Positions 13,001 through 32,247 of a stretch of 64,000 bases of DNA are shown here, piece after piece. Origin of the DNA: Psoroptes ovis (Eukaryota; Arthropoda; Arachnida; Sarcoptiformes; Psoroptidae); contig PQWQ01000015.1 in the NCBI GenBank assembly GCA_002943765.1, positions 868,001-932,000 of the forward strand. Direction: 5' to 3'. A program made the translations under genes and the position numbers. Each line of letters begins with the position of its first letter. Position 1 is the first letter of the stretch. The notes beneath the pieces were generated by a model. The model made no database searches. It was not told the DNA's origin and saw nothing but the letters and a program-made list of their open reading frames with translations.

Positions 13001-15991
13001 ATAAAATATTAAGGGAAAATCAGGAGAAAAATTTGTCTAATTCACTTTGAATGAAATATATGAAATATATCGCAATATTGCAACAAATGCATATTTTTCA
13101 CATTCATTTCTTCCCGTCTAATTGAAAATTGTATTGAGAAAAAACTCGCAAATAAAAGAAATTCAACAATCAAATGTCATTTATAAATATTGAATGTGTT
13201 TTTAATTTGACAAAATGATAAATTTTTTCGTATTTTTTTTCGTATTTCTTCCATAATTCTTTGTATTATTATTGAAACTATCGATTCTTTGAATAATAAA
13301 GATTTTTCATTTTTTTTCGTTTGTGTGTGATTACGACTATGGATAATTCATTATTAATAACCATCATCATCGTCGCCGTCGTCGTCGTCATCGTCTACGG
13401 CAAATGAAAATTTGAAAAAAAAAATTTATTTCTTAAGAAATTTCTTATGAATATTTGAAATATATTCGTGTTTGATGCTAAGAAAAACTACAAATAAAAG
13501 TGAAAGACAAAGAAACGATATCAATGAGAAAATGAGAAATTGAAATAAAAGTAAATCGATTTTTTTCTTTTGACTCTCTCATAGTATTTACGTACCGGCA
13601 GATGTTATTTTGTTGAACACAAAAATGTTAATGTTCCTGTGTCTACTTTTAGAAAAATGTTTAGTGAATTTTTCAATTTTTCTCCAAAAATGTCTACGAT
13701 GATGCTGATGATGATTCTCGATGTCATTGCTTCACTGTGTGTCTTAGTCTTTTTTTTTCGAAGAAAGTTTCATTTGAAAAATTTCATTTTGCCATTCATC
13801 CATTCATTCATTTTTTGGATATATTTTTTCTAAGAAATGGTATCACAGAATTGACTTTTTTTTCAATCATCATTCATCCAAAGTGTTTTCATTTTTTTTT
13901 TGTTCTTGTTTCTCGTTTTCTGATTCATTCCTTTTCATTCATATATCACTTTATCTTTTGATTTCAAAATAATAATGGTGATAATCATGAGTGATTTTTC
14001 TTTGGCTTTCATTTTCATTTCTATGTGTATGTTTTTGTGATAATGTTTTCCGAGTATAAAAGCATCCAATCAAGTAAAAAATTCTGTGAAAAAATTCTGT
14101 TTGAAAAATATTCTTCATATTTTTTCAATTGAAAAATACTAAAAGGATTCTGGAGAACAGAAAAAAGAAAATGTATCTTTTTGCATTAAAAATCAATGCA
14201 TTCAAAAATGGTTTTGTTAGTGCAAATTGATCAGAATAAAATGTGTGAAAGTACGAAAAATCCTTTCATTTTTCAAAAAGGTATTGATTAACGCGAATTT
14301 ATTGATTTCAATTGAAAAATGTCGCCAAAAAAAGCAAGTTGAAGGCATGTTAACATATCATTGAATCATTTTCATCCGAATATATTAAGAGTAAAAGAAA
14401 AATATTTCATTTGTCAATGATAAGAGCGTCTTTTGTTGAAAAAGTTTTGCTTGCCTCCTCATCATACAACAATTCAAATGAATCATTTAGAATTTATAAT
14501 TTAAGAAACGATACGATTAAATGAAATGTTTTTTTCGTTGTTTTCCCAGATGTGCTGTAATAATTAGTGTTTTTCCATCATTATTTGGTCCATATGAGTG
14601 TGAATGTTGTTGAAGATAATATTTTTTTCAAAATTTATGATATCTTCACTTGAGTACTTGAGAATTTTAATGACATTTTCTCAAATTTTTCAAATTTCCA
14701 TGATATATTAATACTGAATTGAATGAAAAATGAGAGAAAAAATTGAAATTAAAATGTCAAACAATCATTATTATTGTTATTATGATCATTATAATTTTAA
14801 TGAGAAAATACTTGAAGATAACCGTTTAAATTTTAAACCACCTTGTATGTGATGCGATGTGTATTAATAGCATTAATAATAACTAAATTTTAGGCTCTGT
14901 CATTAAAAAAAAACATAATGAATTTAAAAATTCATTGATAACCGACATTCATCTATTCATTCATCCGGCTTCTTATCTGTCGGGTTGTTGTTGTTATTGT
15001 CGGAGGGAAATGTTTGAAAAAATGAAAATTCATTTTTTCTCTCAAACATTAATTCATTTAAAATTCAAAGAAAAATTTTAAATTGAAATATATTAAATGC
15101 CGCCTACTGAATATGATTATATATTCATCCAAAAAATGTAAAATTCTTGACATTTTCAGTATGAAATGAGAGAATTACAATCATTTACACAGCGTATACG
15201 GTATTTATTGCCATGCATAATTCAATTTTTGAAAAAAAAATTCATAAAACACATCCGACACACAAAAGACCGTAATGAATTCATTGAAATGTGGAGCGAA
15301 ACGAAATAGAAATGAATTAAGTGAATTTTGAATTGAAAAAAGCGCGCATACACTGGCATTGACACACGCACAGACACCAACGAAAGGGTTATGCGATAAC
15401 ACCGAGCCGAAATTTCGTTTTTTTTCATACAAAACAAAAATCATTAAAAAAATTTTCAAACACAGTGATGATATGATTTTATCATATCAAAAAGGAAAAA
15501 AGAAAAATGATAATTAGAAAATCAGGAAAAAAATAAACGAAATCAAAACTGGTTAATGGTCCATTTTATTAAATAACATTTACATTTATTTTCAAAAATA
15601 AATATGAAGGAATGAATGCATCATTTTTGATTTATTTTTTTTTAACGTTTGCTTGAAAATAGAGAATATTGTTCTCCATTAATTTGTACCAGAATTTAAT
15701 CGTCAAAAAATAAGGGAAAATGTTGAAAATTTATCTAATGGTAATGACGATGATGATGATGATGATGAATGTAATTTTAATAATGATAATAAACAAAAAA
15801 AGAATAAATAAATAAAGATGTTATGAGGCAATTAAAGATATTGAAATGTGTTTTTTTCCATCTTTCTACAATCATGCTTCAATGATTGAATGTATGTATG
15901 GATGTATGTTTTTTTTTTTTTCATTGATAATATCAGAATAAAATAATAATAAATAATACGGAATTGTAATAATAATAAATAATCATAAATA

Positions 15992-16024
15992 ACATCATCA
16001 TCATTGATGATGATTATGATGATG
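15992..16024. repeat. Head-to-head ATC/GAT microsatellite palindrome
   Basis: A CAT/ATC run is joined directly to a GAT/ATG run, giving an inverted repeat that can fold on itself. Similar structures occur at 19,357-19,376, 33,291-33,340 and 60,449-60,470. Confidence 0.7.
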
Positions 16025-19000
16025 TATGTCATAATGATAATCATAATAATGATGATAATGATAATAATAATAATAATGATAATAGCAATCATTATGATGA
16101 TTTCTTTGCTTCAATTTTTCTCGCTCCTTTGTTTGATGAATCGAAAATGATTATCAATTATTGATTATTATCAGCGTTAAAAAAACAAAAAAAGCAGAAA
16201 AAATGAATGAATGAATTTTCTTCCTTATTATTCAGTTTATAAAGTTTTTCTTGCTCAAAATTTTTGATGTATTCCCGAATAATTTTTCTCTTGTCGATTC
16301 TAACGATTTGTAGTTGGGAATAGAAATAATGGTAATAATAATAAGAATAAAGAATAAATTGCGTAATATTCGAATAAATTCCGAATGAAAAAAGTTTCGA
16401 TTTGATATGATGTCTTCATATATTTGACTCTTATTATTCAAATAACTATTAAAATTATGAGTGTAATAATGATGATTGAATGAATGAATATGTGAATGAT
16501 TGGTGAAATGGTGAAAATTTAACAATTTTTATTCATTATGAAGTGTTCCTGTATGATAAAGAGAAAAAAAGTGGGCTATTCTGACATTGATTTCGAAATG
16601 ATCATCGGAAAAAAATTGATAAAATTTTTACGAATCAAAAGTGACTCAATTCAATGCAAAAAAAAATCCGTTATCATCACCATTGTGTAAATCAATTTTA
16701 TTTTCATTCAGAGAATTCAACATTGAACGTTAACGATTTGAATGAAATTGAATAAGAAATAAGAGAAAAGCAAATAAATGATAACGATCTACGATGATAA
16801 CACGAAAAAATAAAATAAAATAAAATAGTATTTGACTTTTAGAATTTGAAAATTATTATTTTTTTTTTATTTCAAATCATATTCATAGCTAGATAGATAG
16901 ACGAAAGAAAAAAAATTGAATGTCTGAATCGTTTCAATGAATGATCATTATGATTATTATTGTTATTTGACCAATAAATAAAATACGATATTGTTCAATT
17001 TTTTTTAGACAAAAAAAAAAAAAAAAAAATGGAACAAATTGTAATAATAAACGATCGTTTTGAATGGCCTTGATGATGATGATATACATCTATTGAAACT
17101 GTTGTTGTTTTGAATAGTGAGATGGTAGATTTCAATTTCCATTTAGTATTTATAAATGATGATGAAAAATTGACCAATAAATGTTTTTTTCAAAGATGTT
17201 TCTGTTTTTTTTCTCTGTATTTAATCAATATCATCATCATGATCATCATTGTTGAAATGGTCGTTTTTCAATACTTATTCAATACATAATGTAATGTCTA
17301 TTCTTGATGAATAATGATTAGACCGAATGAAGAATAGCTTTTTCAGAGAACAAAATCATGTTTTTTATTCATTTTATGGTAAATAGTTCTCTGGGCCTAA
17401 AACATTGATTGATGTATCGGAAGGCATTTGAATGCGTCTGTGCGGCTGTTGTTTCCTTATAATCATCAATTTTTGTTGAAGATTTTCATCTCAAATTCAT
17501 CTTTCCTCATCGTTTTTAGCCGAATTATTTACCGTTTTTTTTTCAATTTTTCCAAAAAGCTTCTCATACTTTTAATTGTGTAATTTTCCAGTGAAAAATT
17601 TATTTTTTTTGCCTTGAATTTATGGAAATTCATCTCTGAATTTCAATTTAAAGTGCCCATTTTCCATTTTAATCATATTCTCTTTGCTCCAATCTTCGAA
17701 AAATTTCCTTAGAAAACATCTTACTAATAAATCCTTGGAGCTGAGATACCCATGTGTGCTGAGTGCATATTTTCAACAGTCCATTTTGATTATCATTTCT
17801 CATTTTTTAGCTACAAATACTCATTATGTAATGTGCTTGTGAATAAACACAAGTTTTTCAGTATCATTTCATGTATCGTTGCTATTTTCCCATCTTTTTC
17901 AGATAACAAAAAACAAGAAAAAAATAATCGATATTAATGATGATAATTACATTGTTATTCAATGATAATAATTATCATTATCATTAATTGCGTCCAAAAT
18001 TAATGATGAATGTTTTTTTTTCAATTTTCAATCTTGGTTCATTGATTGAATATGATGAATAGCTACAAATCAATTCTCGTCCATTTAAGATAATTAATAC
18101 ATCGATAATTCTGAGATCAATGTTGATTCTGCATTTTGAATCTGAACAATTCAAATAGGGAAAAAATCAAAAATTGAAAAAATAAATCCAAATCACAAAC
18201 CACTACTAAATAAACAAGAAAATTTTACAAATATCTTATTCAATAATTCCCATTTTCTTTCGAAATTCTTCGATTAATTCAAACAAAATTCATTGTAACA
18301 ATTATGCAATTTTCGTTACAAATGTTTTTGGATTCGTTTCAAAATGAAAAATTCGAGGAAATGTATCGATTTATTATTTCACATATTCAAAAATACAACA
18401 TTACACACAATACACGCCGAGAATCTTGTTATCTTTTCGTTTCATTTTCTTATTCTTTTTCTTTTTTTTTCTCATTCCCTAAATATACCAGAAGAAATGT
18501 AAGAAAAAAACACCACCAAAGACAAATGATAATGAGCATTGTATGTACACACAAACATACACACGAAAAATCAATGATTGTTCATTTGTTTATTTTTTTC
18601 TTATTTCTCCGTATTTTTCAAAGAATATTCATATCATTATTTTACATTCTCATTTTTTTCAGTTATTCGTGACACTCAATATGTATTTTGTTCATCATCA
18701 TCATCATCATCGTTTGTGTTGTAATAATAATAACCATCATTGATAATAATAAGAATAATAATCATCATTATCATTTACATTTTACCAAACAAAAATTTAC
18801 ATATAAACAATAATTTTCATTTTTTTTCCTTCTTCTCTCTGCCTTCTTGGCGATATTTTGAATCGATTCTTGTTTTTCGTTTGTTTTCAGCTTCAAAATT
18901 TATTATCATTATTAGTATAATAATAATAATAAATATTTATGCAATAATCATCTTTGAAAATGGAGAAAGTAAACGAAATATTGGAGAAAATATTGGAGAA

Positions 19001-20865
19001 AAAAAATATTGGAAATATCATTTTCCAAATGATTATAATATCTACGATGTTGTCTTTGTTGCTGTTGTTGTTTGTTATTGTTTGCCAAAAATAACAATGA
19101 TAATGATAATGATGATTGTCATTGTCATTGTTGTCGTTGTTGTTATCATTTTTGCAAGCTTGTTTAGTTGTTGTTTGTTGTTTGTATCATTTTCTTCTCT
19201 TTATTCTTTTAAATAGTCAAATTAGGATTGAAAATCTGTTTTTTTACTTCTTCTTTATTCATCATCTTCTTCCTCATTTTCATCGTATCATATTTACTTA
19301 AAGTCATTTATTCATTTATTTATTTTTCATTTGTTTATTTATTTATTTGTTTATCTCATCATCATTTGATGATGATTATAATGATGGTAATATGGAAAAT
19401 TATGTCATCATTATATCGATAAGTATCATTCATTTATTTATTCATTCATCTATCGATCCATTCATCCATATTTATTCCGATATATATTCAGATATTCATT
19501 CATTCATTCAATCAAAACAAATCAAATATACTTATGATTATTTTTGACAAATTCAAATTCATTCGTATGTAATCAAAAACTAGAAGAAATAGCTTAATGA
19601 TTTCGTAATCACTGATTGATCTTTTTTTTTTGTTTGTTTGCCTTTGAATTTAATACTTAAAATCAAATCAGCTTTCAATTTTTTTTTGTTTCTTCTCTGT
19701 GAATATTTCTTCGAATCACGAGAGTAAAATATTGTGCAATCAATATTGTGTAATCAGTAAGCAAAGTATTGAATAATGAGAAAATTCCTGAAGAGGAAAA
19801 TTCTTAAAGAATTTAAGTGGTCGTCGTCGTCGATATTATATAAAAATAGTTACATGACAGCTAAGAAAAAAACATTCAAAATTCATTAATGAATTTGTTA
19901 CCATAGACATTTCGATGTAATTTTGACATTTTTTGTTTTATGATATATTCGATAACATTGACAACGAAGCCGAAATTTTCGTTTTTGTCTTTTTAGTTAT
20001 CAAAATTATCGATTGATATGAATTTTCACCATTTTTTTTTTTTGATTATCATACAAATTATTATCACAATTTCTTATCTAATAATAATTATGAAAAATAT
20101 TTTCATATTGATTACATTTTGAATCGATTCTTAGTGTCGCTCGCATTTTTTCTATGTCGTTTCAAATGAAATTTGTAATGAATTTTCATCTGAAAAAAAA
20201 TTTTCCAAAGACTATAGATGATGGAAAATAGAAAAATTCCAATTTTATATTTCGATTTCTTTCGCTATAAATATCATTATATAACAGCAAGTTCGATGCT
20301 CGTAACATTGATTAGAGTACGTATGATAGAAGTTTTACGATTTCAATTCCAATAATTTTTCAAAACTCGGTGAATTTTTGATGAAATTCCAATATGAAAA
20401 ATATTTGGTTTTGAATTTTTCATTCAATTCTCATCAAAATCTGAATTTGTTTTTGTTTTCACAATATCATTTTCATATTTATTGGAATTTCTTCTTGAAT
20501 TATTTTGAAATTTATTTTTTCCAATTTCCATTCTGTCATTATTGATGTTTGTGTTTATTTTCCCAAAATATACACAAAAATCATCAAAAAACAACAACCA
20601 AAAAAGTATGATTAAACAAATGAATAAAATACAAATGATTACATAATTATAATATTCCAATCCAAAATATTCAAAAAAAAAGCAAAAATTTCAATTTTGA
20701 ATCATCATCATAATATTCAATCTCATGATCATAATCATTATGATCATTACCATCATGATCATTTTCATAACCAATATTTTGGTTCATCATCATTATTTCG
20801 CAAACATTTTACTGCAGGCCATGATCATGTTTAATTTAACAAATAGATTTTCAATGAATTGAAAC

Positions 20866-20890
20866 AAAAAAAAAAAAAAAAAAAAAAAAA
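20866..20890. repeat. Poly(A) run of 25
   Basis: Twenty-five consecutive A on the plus strand. No retroposed gene, target duplication or open frame lies next to it, so I treat it as a homopolymer, not a retroelement tail. Confidence 0.85.
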
Positions 20891-22057
20891 TATACGAGAA
20901 ATAATTGCACCCACAATATAACTGAAATACGAATACAATACAGACAATACATAACTCTTCGATTCATTTTTTTTTTGGGCAAAAAATATTGGCTTTTGTT
21001 TTCATAATTTGTAAAGTGAACGAATGATTGTGTGTGTATCGAATAATAATAATAATGAAAAATTTTCAAAATCGGTCAACCAAGAATAATATTTTTTTTT
21101 CAATAATAATTCTTCATTCATTCATTCATTCATTCATTTTGCCAATCCAAAAAGAATTATAATAAATTTGTTCAAGCTGATTAAGTTTAGTTTAGGGAAG
21201 AAAAAGTCTTGGAAGACATTCTTCTTTTGGTTCTTTTAATTTTTTTTTCTCGATCATCATCATCATCGTAGACATCGACAATAACATCAATAACATTGCA
21301 TCGGAAAACAATAGTAAAGAATAAGAGAGCAAAACTGATTATTCTTGTTATATTCATGTTATCGTTATTATTATTATTATTATTGACCATTGTACCATCA
21401 TTGTAGCATCATTGTTGTTCGTGTTTTATTGTTTTACCAATGATAATAATAATAATATGAGAATTGAAACAAACAAACAAACAGAAAAAGAATTAATCAA
21501 ACATACAAATGAAAGAGTAAAATGAAAATATATTGAATAAGCAGAAAAAAATACCAAAAACTTAATTCGATTGAATTTGATGAGATTGACTTTTTTTTTG
21601 TTCCGAAATGTTTTGTTTTCCAATTCTGTTCAAAATTCAACTTGAATTTGTATCCGATCCGATTTTGTATGTTGTTCGCTTGCTGTTGATGTTCCCTTTG
21701 GTATAATTTTTTTGGAATTCATTTATTTTTTTTTCATTTCATTCAAAATCAATCGATTTTTATCCCTTTTTTTCGTTTGAATGAAATTATTCATCATATT
21801 CATTGATTGTTAGTGGTTGTTGTGGCAAAAAAAGCAACAACAAAAGCCAAAATATAGTTTATTCATCTTTTATTGATCAATAATTATGATCATCAATTAT
21901 ATTAACGATCATCGATTGTCTATTCGTATGCTATATGTTTGATGATAAATTTTAACCCTTTTATCTATTGGTTTTTCACTCTTTATGACAAGTGGGGTTC
22001 GACGAAATTTTTCGAGGAATTTGTTCCTGATTCTCTTAGTTATGTTGTAAAATAAAA

Positions 22058-22063
22058 TTTATT
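22058..22063 (-). terminator. AATAAA polyadenylation signal, minus strand
   Basis: AATAAA on the minus strand, 84 bp past the TAA of the one-exon gene at 22,147. The spacing suits its 3' end, although AATAAA is common by chance in DNA this AT-rich. Confidence 0.45.
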
Positions 22064-22146
22064 TCAAAACAATTATTCAATACAGTAATATTTAAAAAAA
22101 AAAACAAAATTAATTGAAATTTTAAAATAAATTAGAATTCATTGCC

Positions 22147-22779
22147 TTATCTCATTTCATATTCATCGATACTGTTATTACATTTCAATCCAAATTTTAT
22201 TGACCATTTTTTCGCCGATTGCCATTCGCGTAAACGTCTTGAACGCCATAATGATAAATTTTCAATATAATATTTGAGCCAAAATATTTGTTCAATTGTT
22301 ATTGAATTATTATCATTATCATTAGATTGATTATTAATTGTATTATTTTTTAATAATAATAATGATAATGTATCTAAATTCAAACCAATTTGTTCCGAAC
22401 ATGATTGCTGTCTACGATATAATAATGGCTGTTTTGATCGATTTTGACAATAATGTTCATATAATGATCGATCTCCATATAATTCTTGTTGACAATTTTT
22501 TGTTATATTCCATTGTATAAGCCAATGATAATTTATCATCATTGTTTTATTCATCATCATCGATAATCGATAATAATCATGATAATAATTTGATTGTTTT
22601 TTTGTTGATGATAAATTTTCATTGAATTGATTATTATTATTATTATTATTATTATCGTTATTATTATGAATATAATAATAATCTTTTTTCAATGAATATG
22701 TAAATAATATTATTAAAATTAATACTGAAATTGATAATATTAATATTAATAAATTCTTTTTGCTTTCACAACACAACAT
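22147..22779 (-). CDS. Unrecognised type II membrane protein, one exon, 210 aa
   Basis: I do not recognise this protein. It has an ATG start, one uninterrupted exon and a TAA stop. The first eight residues are short and Cys/Lys-containing (MLCCESKK). A hydrophobic segment follows at about residues 10-30, rich in Leu and Ile, and then KKD. This is a signal-anchor layout with a short cytoplasmic tail and a lumenal or extracellular body. An Asn-rich linker (about 39-51) leads to a mixed-composition domain with five Cys (about 95-200) and several N-glycosylation sequons. The C-terminal 50 residues are Trp- and Arg-rich (WRSRRLREW, KKWSIKFG), which argues for real coding rather than repeat translation. 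A minus-strand AATAAA lies 84 bp downstream. It sits opposite to the neuroligin, perhaps inside one of its introns. The layout is seen in Golgi glycosyl- or sulfotransferases, but no such motif is visible. Confidence 0.6.
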   Translation of the reverse strand: MLCCESKKNLLILILSISVLILIILFTYSLKKDYYYIHNNNDNNNNNNNNQFNENLSSTKKQSNYYHDYYRLSMMMNKTMMINYHWLIQWNITKNCQQELYGDRSLYEHYCQNRSKQPLLYRRQQSCSEQIGLNLDTLSLLLLKNNTINNQSNDNDNNSITIEQIFWLKYYIENLSLWRSRRLREWQSAKKWSIKFGLKCNNSIDEYEMR

Positions 22780-23652
22780 GATTTAAAAATGCTCTATTTT
22801 CTACAATCTATTCAAATAAACATACACAAATACTAATTCATCATAAATGTTCAAAAATATGATTTTTTTTTTTTTTTGCAGAAAATTTTTAAAAAAAATT
22901 TTTCATTCAAATTTCATTTTGAATTATGAATAATATTGGTTCATAAATAATGTGAATAGAAAAAGATGCGGGAAAAAAATTCAAATTCAAATTTAAATTT
23001 TAAATAATTTTGAATTTTTCTAAAAATTTTTTTCTTCAAAAAGATATGCAAAGCATTAATCACACATAAATAACATTAAATAATCATAAGACTAGCACAA
23101 GCAAATATTGCGTTAACAAAGGATTATTTCGTTTTATTTCGTTTTATTTCGTTTGAAATTTTTCAAAGCAAAACGATTCTATGCACTGAATAAACATTGC
23201 ATGAACATTGAATTCATTGAATTTTCACAATTCAAATGTTTTTATATGATATTTAAATGATGAAATCCTTGAAACCGTGTGTTTCAAATGATTATTTTCA
23301 ATAATGAATATGTTTTTTTTCTCTCAGAAAATAAATTAATTAATATCATTTCGATTATAATTAATATTTTTATATCATTAATAAATGATTCTGAGAAACA
23401 AAAATAATGATAATTATCAGATTTTGGCTGATTCAACAAAGATTTCCTTATTTCCACAATTTTTTCTTTGAAGAACAAAAAAAAAATCCTCTTGGTTTGC
23501 AAGTTTTTTTCCACTTTTCCTATATCACAAATGTAATTAGTGTGAAATGATTATCATTATTATTATAATATCATTGAATTCAAGTTAATTTGTTCTTATA
23601 TTTGATATTCATTATTCTTTTGGTAATTTTTCTTCTATTCAACTATTTATAG
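22780..23652. other. Spacer before the first visible neuroligin exon
   Basis: AT-rich, with a three-fold tandem TTTCGTTTTA-type repeat near 23,128-23,155. No gene is seen. It contains the upstream region of the minus-strand gene and the polypyrimidine/acceptor side of the neuroligin intron, which ends TTTATAG at 23,652. Confidence 0.5.
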
Positions 23653-29768
<6,116 letters not shown>

Positions 29769-30658
29769 ATTTTATTTTTTACTTACGAAAATAATTAAAA
29801 ATTTTGTTAAATATTTGTCATTAAGAGAATTAATTAAATAAAATTCAATTTTCAAAATAAATTATTTTGTTGTTACGCTAACGAAATGATACTGAACAGT
29901 GACCAAGTGGCCGAAGCGTATTCGTTTATGATCAAATAAGTGAGGTACCTATTTGTACCCAGCAGTCTATTTAAATCTATTGGAGTTCACCTCATAACAT
30001 ACCTCTCTCATAGTCATAATCACGATCGATATTTTGTCTCTTAATCTTTTATGAAAATGTATTTCTTTAATAAACTATTTATAATGCCTATTTATATCTA
30101 AAAGTCTATTTCGACCCAAAAGGACTCGCATCTAAACATTCGTCCTGATATTTATGGATAAACTATCAAATTTGAGCTATGTCTGTTGTTGTCCAAACAG
30201 AAATTGAATCTTCAAGCAAACAAATCACATATGGTTCAATTTCAGAAAAATAAAAAATTTTGATTTGCTTACGTGTTCGTTCAGCAAAATAAATAAATTT
30301 TGATTTTTCAAATTTTATTTTCAATTTTCACATTTGATCAAAAATAAAAAAAAATCATTCAAAATTTATGATACGACAAAGTCCTTTTTTAAATTCCCTG
30401 TGATCATTGAAATTTTTTTTTTTCGAATTTGATTTTTCTCTTTAAAATTTCATTTGAAAAATTAAATTTTTCGCAATAAAATTTTTCAATAATTCATTAT
30501 TGGTGAGAAATCTTTTTGTTGTTTATAATCTTAAAATTATGTAAATTAAATCTTTTGACCTGTTTTTTTTTTCTCCTTGTTTATTTCGCAGTTTTTTTTG
30601 TGTACAATATATCCACATTTATTTTAATTGAATTCTCAAATAAAATTCTTTTAAAAAA
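29769..30658. other. Neuroligin 3' end and SURF4 upstream region
   Basis: It opens with the neuroligin 3' UTR; an AATAAA lies at 29,837-29,842, 69 bp past the stop. From about 29,880 to 30,240 the DNA is less repetitive than its surroundings, with repeated phrases (AGTCTATTT near 29,965 and 30,099; ATAAACTAT twice) and a small GGTAC/GTACC hairpin at 29,943. I could not assign it. The rest is AT-rich sequence up to the SURF4 ATG. Confidence 0.5.
29837..29842 (+). terminator. AATAAA polyadenylation signal for neuroligin
   Basis: First AATAAA after the neuroligin stop codon, 69 bp downstream. A further AATAAA-like site follows near 29,855. Confidence 0.5.
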
Positions 30659-31550
<892 letters not shown>

Positions 31551-31573
31551 TCTAAAAAATTTTTTTTACTATA

Positions 31574-31579
31574 AATAAA
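31574..31579 (+). terminator. AATAAA polyadenylation signal for SURF4
   Basis: AATAAA 24 bp after the SURF4 stop codon, the nearest signal on that strand. Confidence 0.55.
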
Positions 31580-32106
31580 CAATCATTCAACCACATAATC
31601 AATTGATACTATGTTTTGTACCAAAATAATGAGCGAATATAAAATTAATTGAAAAAAAATCATCAATTCGAAAATTGATTCGATCTTTATCTGTTTATGT
31701 GTGTGTTTTCCCGTTCGTTTTGGTGTGAGCATTTATAAACATTCTTTCTATTTTTTTCAACTTTTTGTAATTTATTTTTTTAATTAATTAATTAATTAAT
31801 CAACTCTTGATTGAAGAAAAAATCCATTCAATAAATAAAAAAAATTAGTAATTTTCGCCGTTGATAGATGTCGCTTCAAGCAGTGATGAGATAAATTATG
31901 ATTTTTTACTTTCAATTAATTTTTTTATCTACTGGATTAATTAGGATTTCGAAAATTCATTTAGAAATTGAAATTTGATGAATATTTGCATCATTTTTCG
32001 TATAAAAGTTTTCATTGATACATTTTGATTCCATCATTTTTCGATTTTATTCTCAGGGTCGTCTTGTTAAAAACTGTAATGAAAATTTTCTATGAATTTT
32101 GTTTAG
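31580..32106. other. Spacer between SURF4 and U6
   Basis: AT-rich spacer with a (TTAA)n-type tract near 31,780-31,800 and a less repetitive patch at 31,855-31,900. The proximal promoter of the U6 gene, including any proximal sequence element about 60 bp upstream, must lie at its right end. I cannot name that element by eye. Confidence 0.45.
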
Positions 32107-32113
32107 TATAAAT
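32107..32113 (+). promoter_or_regulatory. TATA box of the U6 gene
   Basis: TATAAAT starts 33 bp upstream of the inferred U6 5' end. This is the position expected for a gene-external polymerase III (type 3) promoter. Confidence 0.75.
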
Positions 32114-32139
32114 ATTGAACCGAACACACCAATGTAATT

Positions 32140-32155
32140 GTCCGGTGTCGGCCGG

Positions 32156-32195
<40 letters not shown>

Positions 32196-32245
32196 GGCCC
32201 CTGCGCAAGGATGACACGCAAAATCGTGAAGCGTTCCAAATTTTT
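32140..32245 (+). ncRNA. U6: U6 spliceosomal snRNA
   Basis: U6 pairs with the 5' splice site and with U2 and U4 and forms the catalytic metal site of the spliceosome. The 5' hairpin is GTCCGG-loop-CCGGAC. It is followed by the invariant CATATACTAAAATTGGAACG, ACAGAGA (5' splice-site recognition), the AGC triad in AGATTAGCATGGCC, and the internal stem-loop region CTGCGCAAGGATGACACGCA. Two differences from the usual metazoan sequence are visible near the 3' end: CAAAATCG instead of CAAATTCG, and TTCCAAATTT instead of TTCCATATTT. Length is about 106 nt. A TATA box 33 bp upstream and a T run at the 3' end fit a functional polymerase III gene rather than a retroposed copy. Confidence 0.97.
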
Positions 32246-32247
32246 TT
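32241..32247 (+). terminator. Polymerase III T-run terminator of U6
   Basis: Seven T directly after the U6 3' stem sequence. The transcript is expected to end inside this run. Confidence 0.85.

Larger units (their letters stand above)
7081..22057. other. 15-kb gene-free AT-rich region
   Basis: I found no gene on either strand. The DNA is made of A/T homopolymers, TAA/ATT, ATC/GAT and ATTC/GAAT repeats and GT runs. I looked for neuroligin N-terminal exons (the family's EDCLYLNIY-type motif), tRNA B boxes and transposase motifs and saw none. The longest open frames, near 11.6, 18.3 and 18.7 kb, are low-complexity. If the neuroligin begins upstream of this window, this stretch is one of its introns; otherwise it is intergenic. 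Confidence 0.5.

Noticed and set aside
18304..19216. Overlapping frames of 122 and 158 codons
   Set aside because: They are mostly translations of ATT/AAT, TTC and GTT repeats (runs of Ile, Phe, Val).
20866..20890. Poly(A) run as a possible retroelement tail
   Set aside because: No coding remnant or flanking target duplication next to it.
29900..29935. GTGGCCGAAGCG resembles the start of a tRNA-Ser/Leu
   Set aside because: No B box, anticodon stem or 3' acceptor stem follows.
31855..31900. Possible C/D snoRNA (GTGATGAG resembles a C box)
   Set aside because: No D box (CTGA) or closing stem at a suitable distance.
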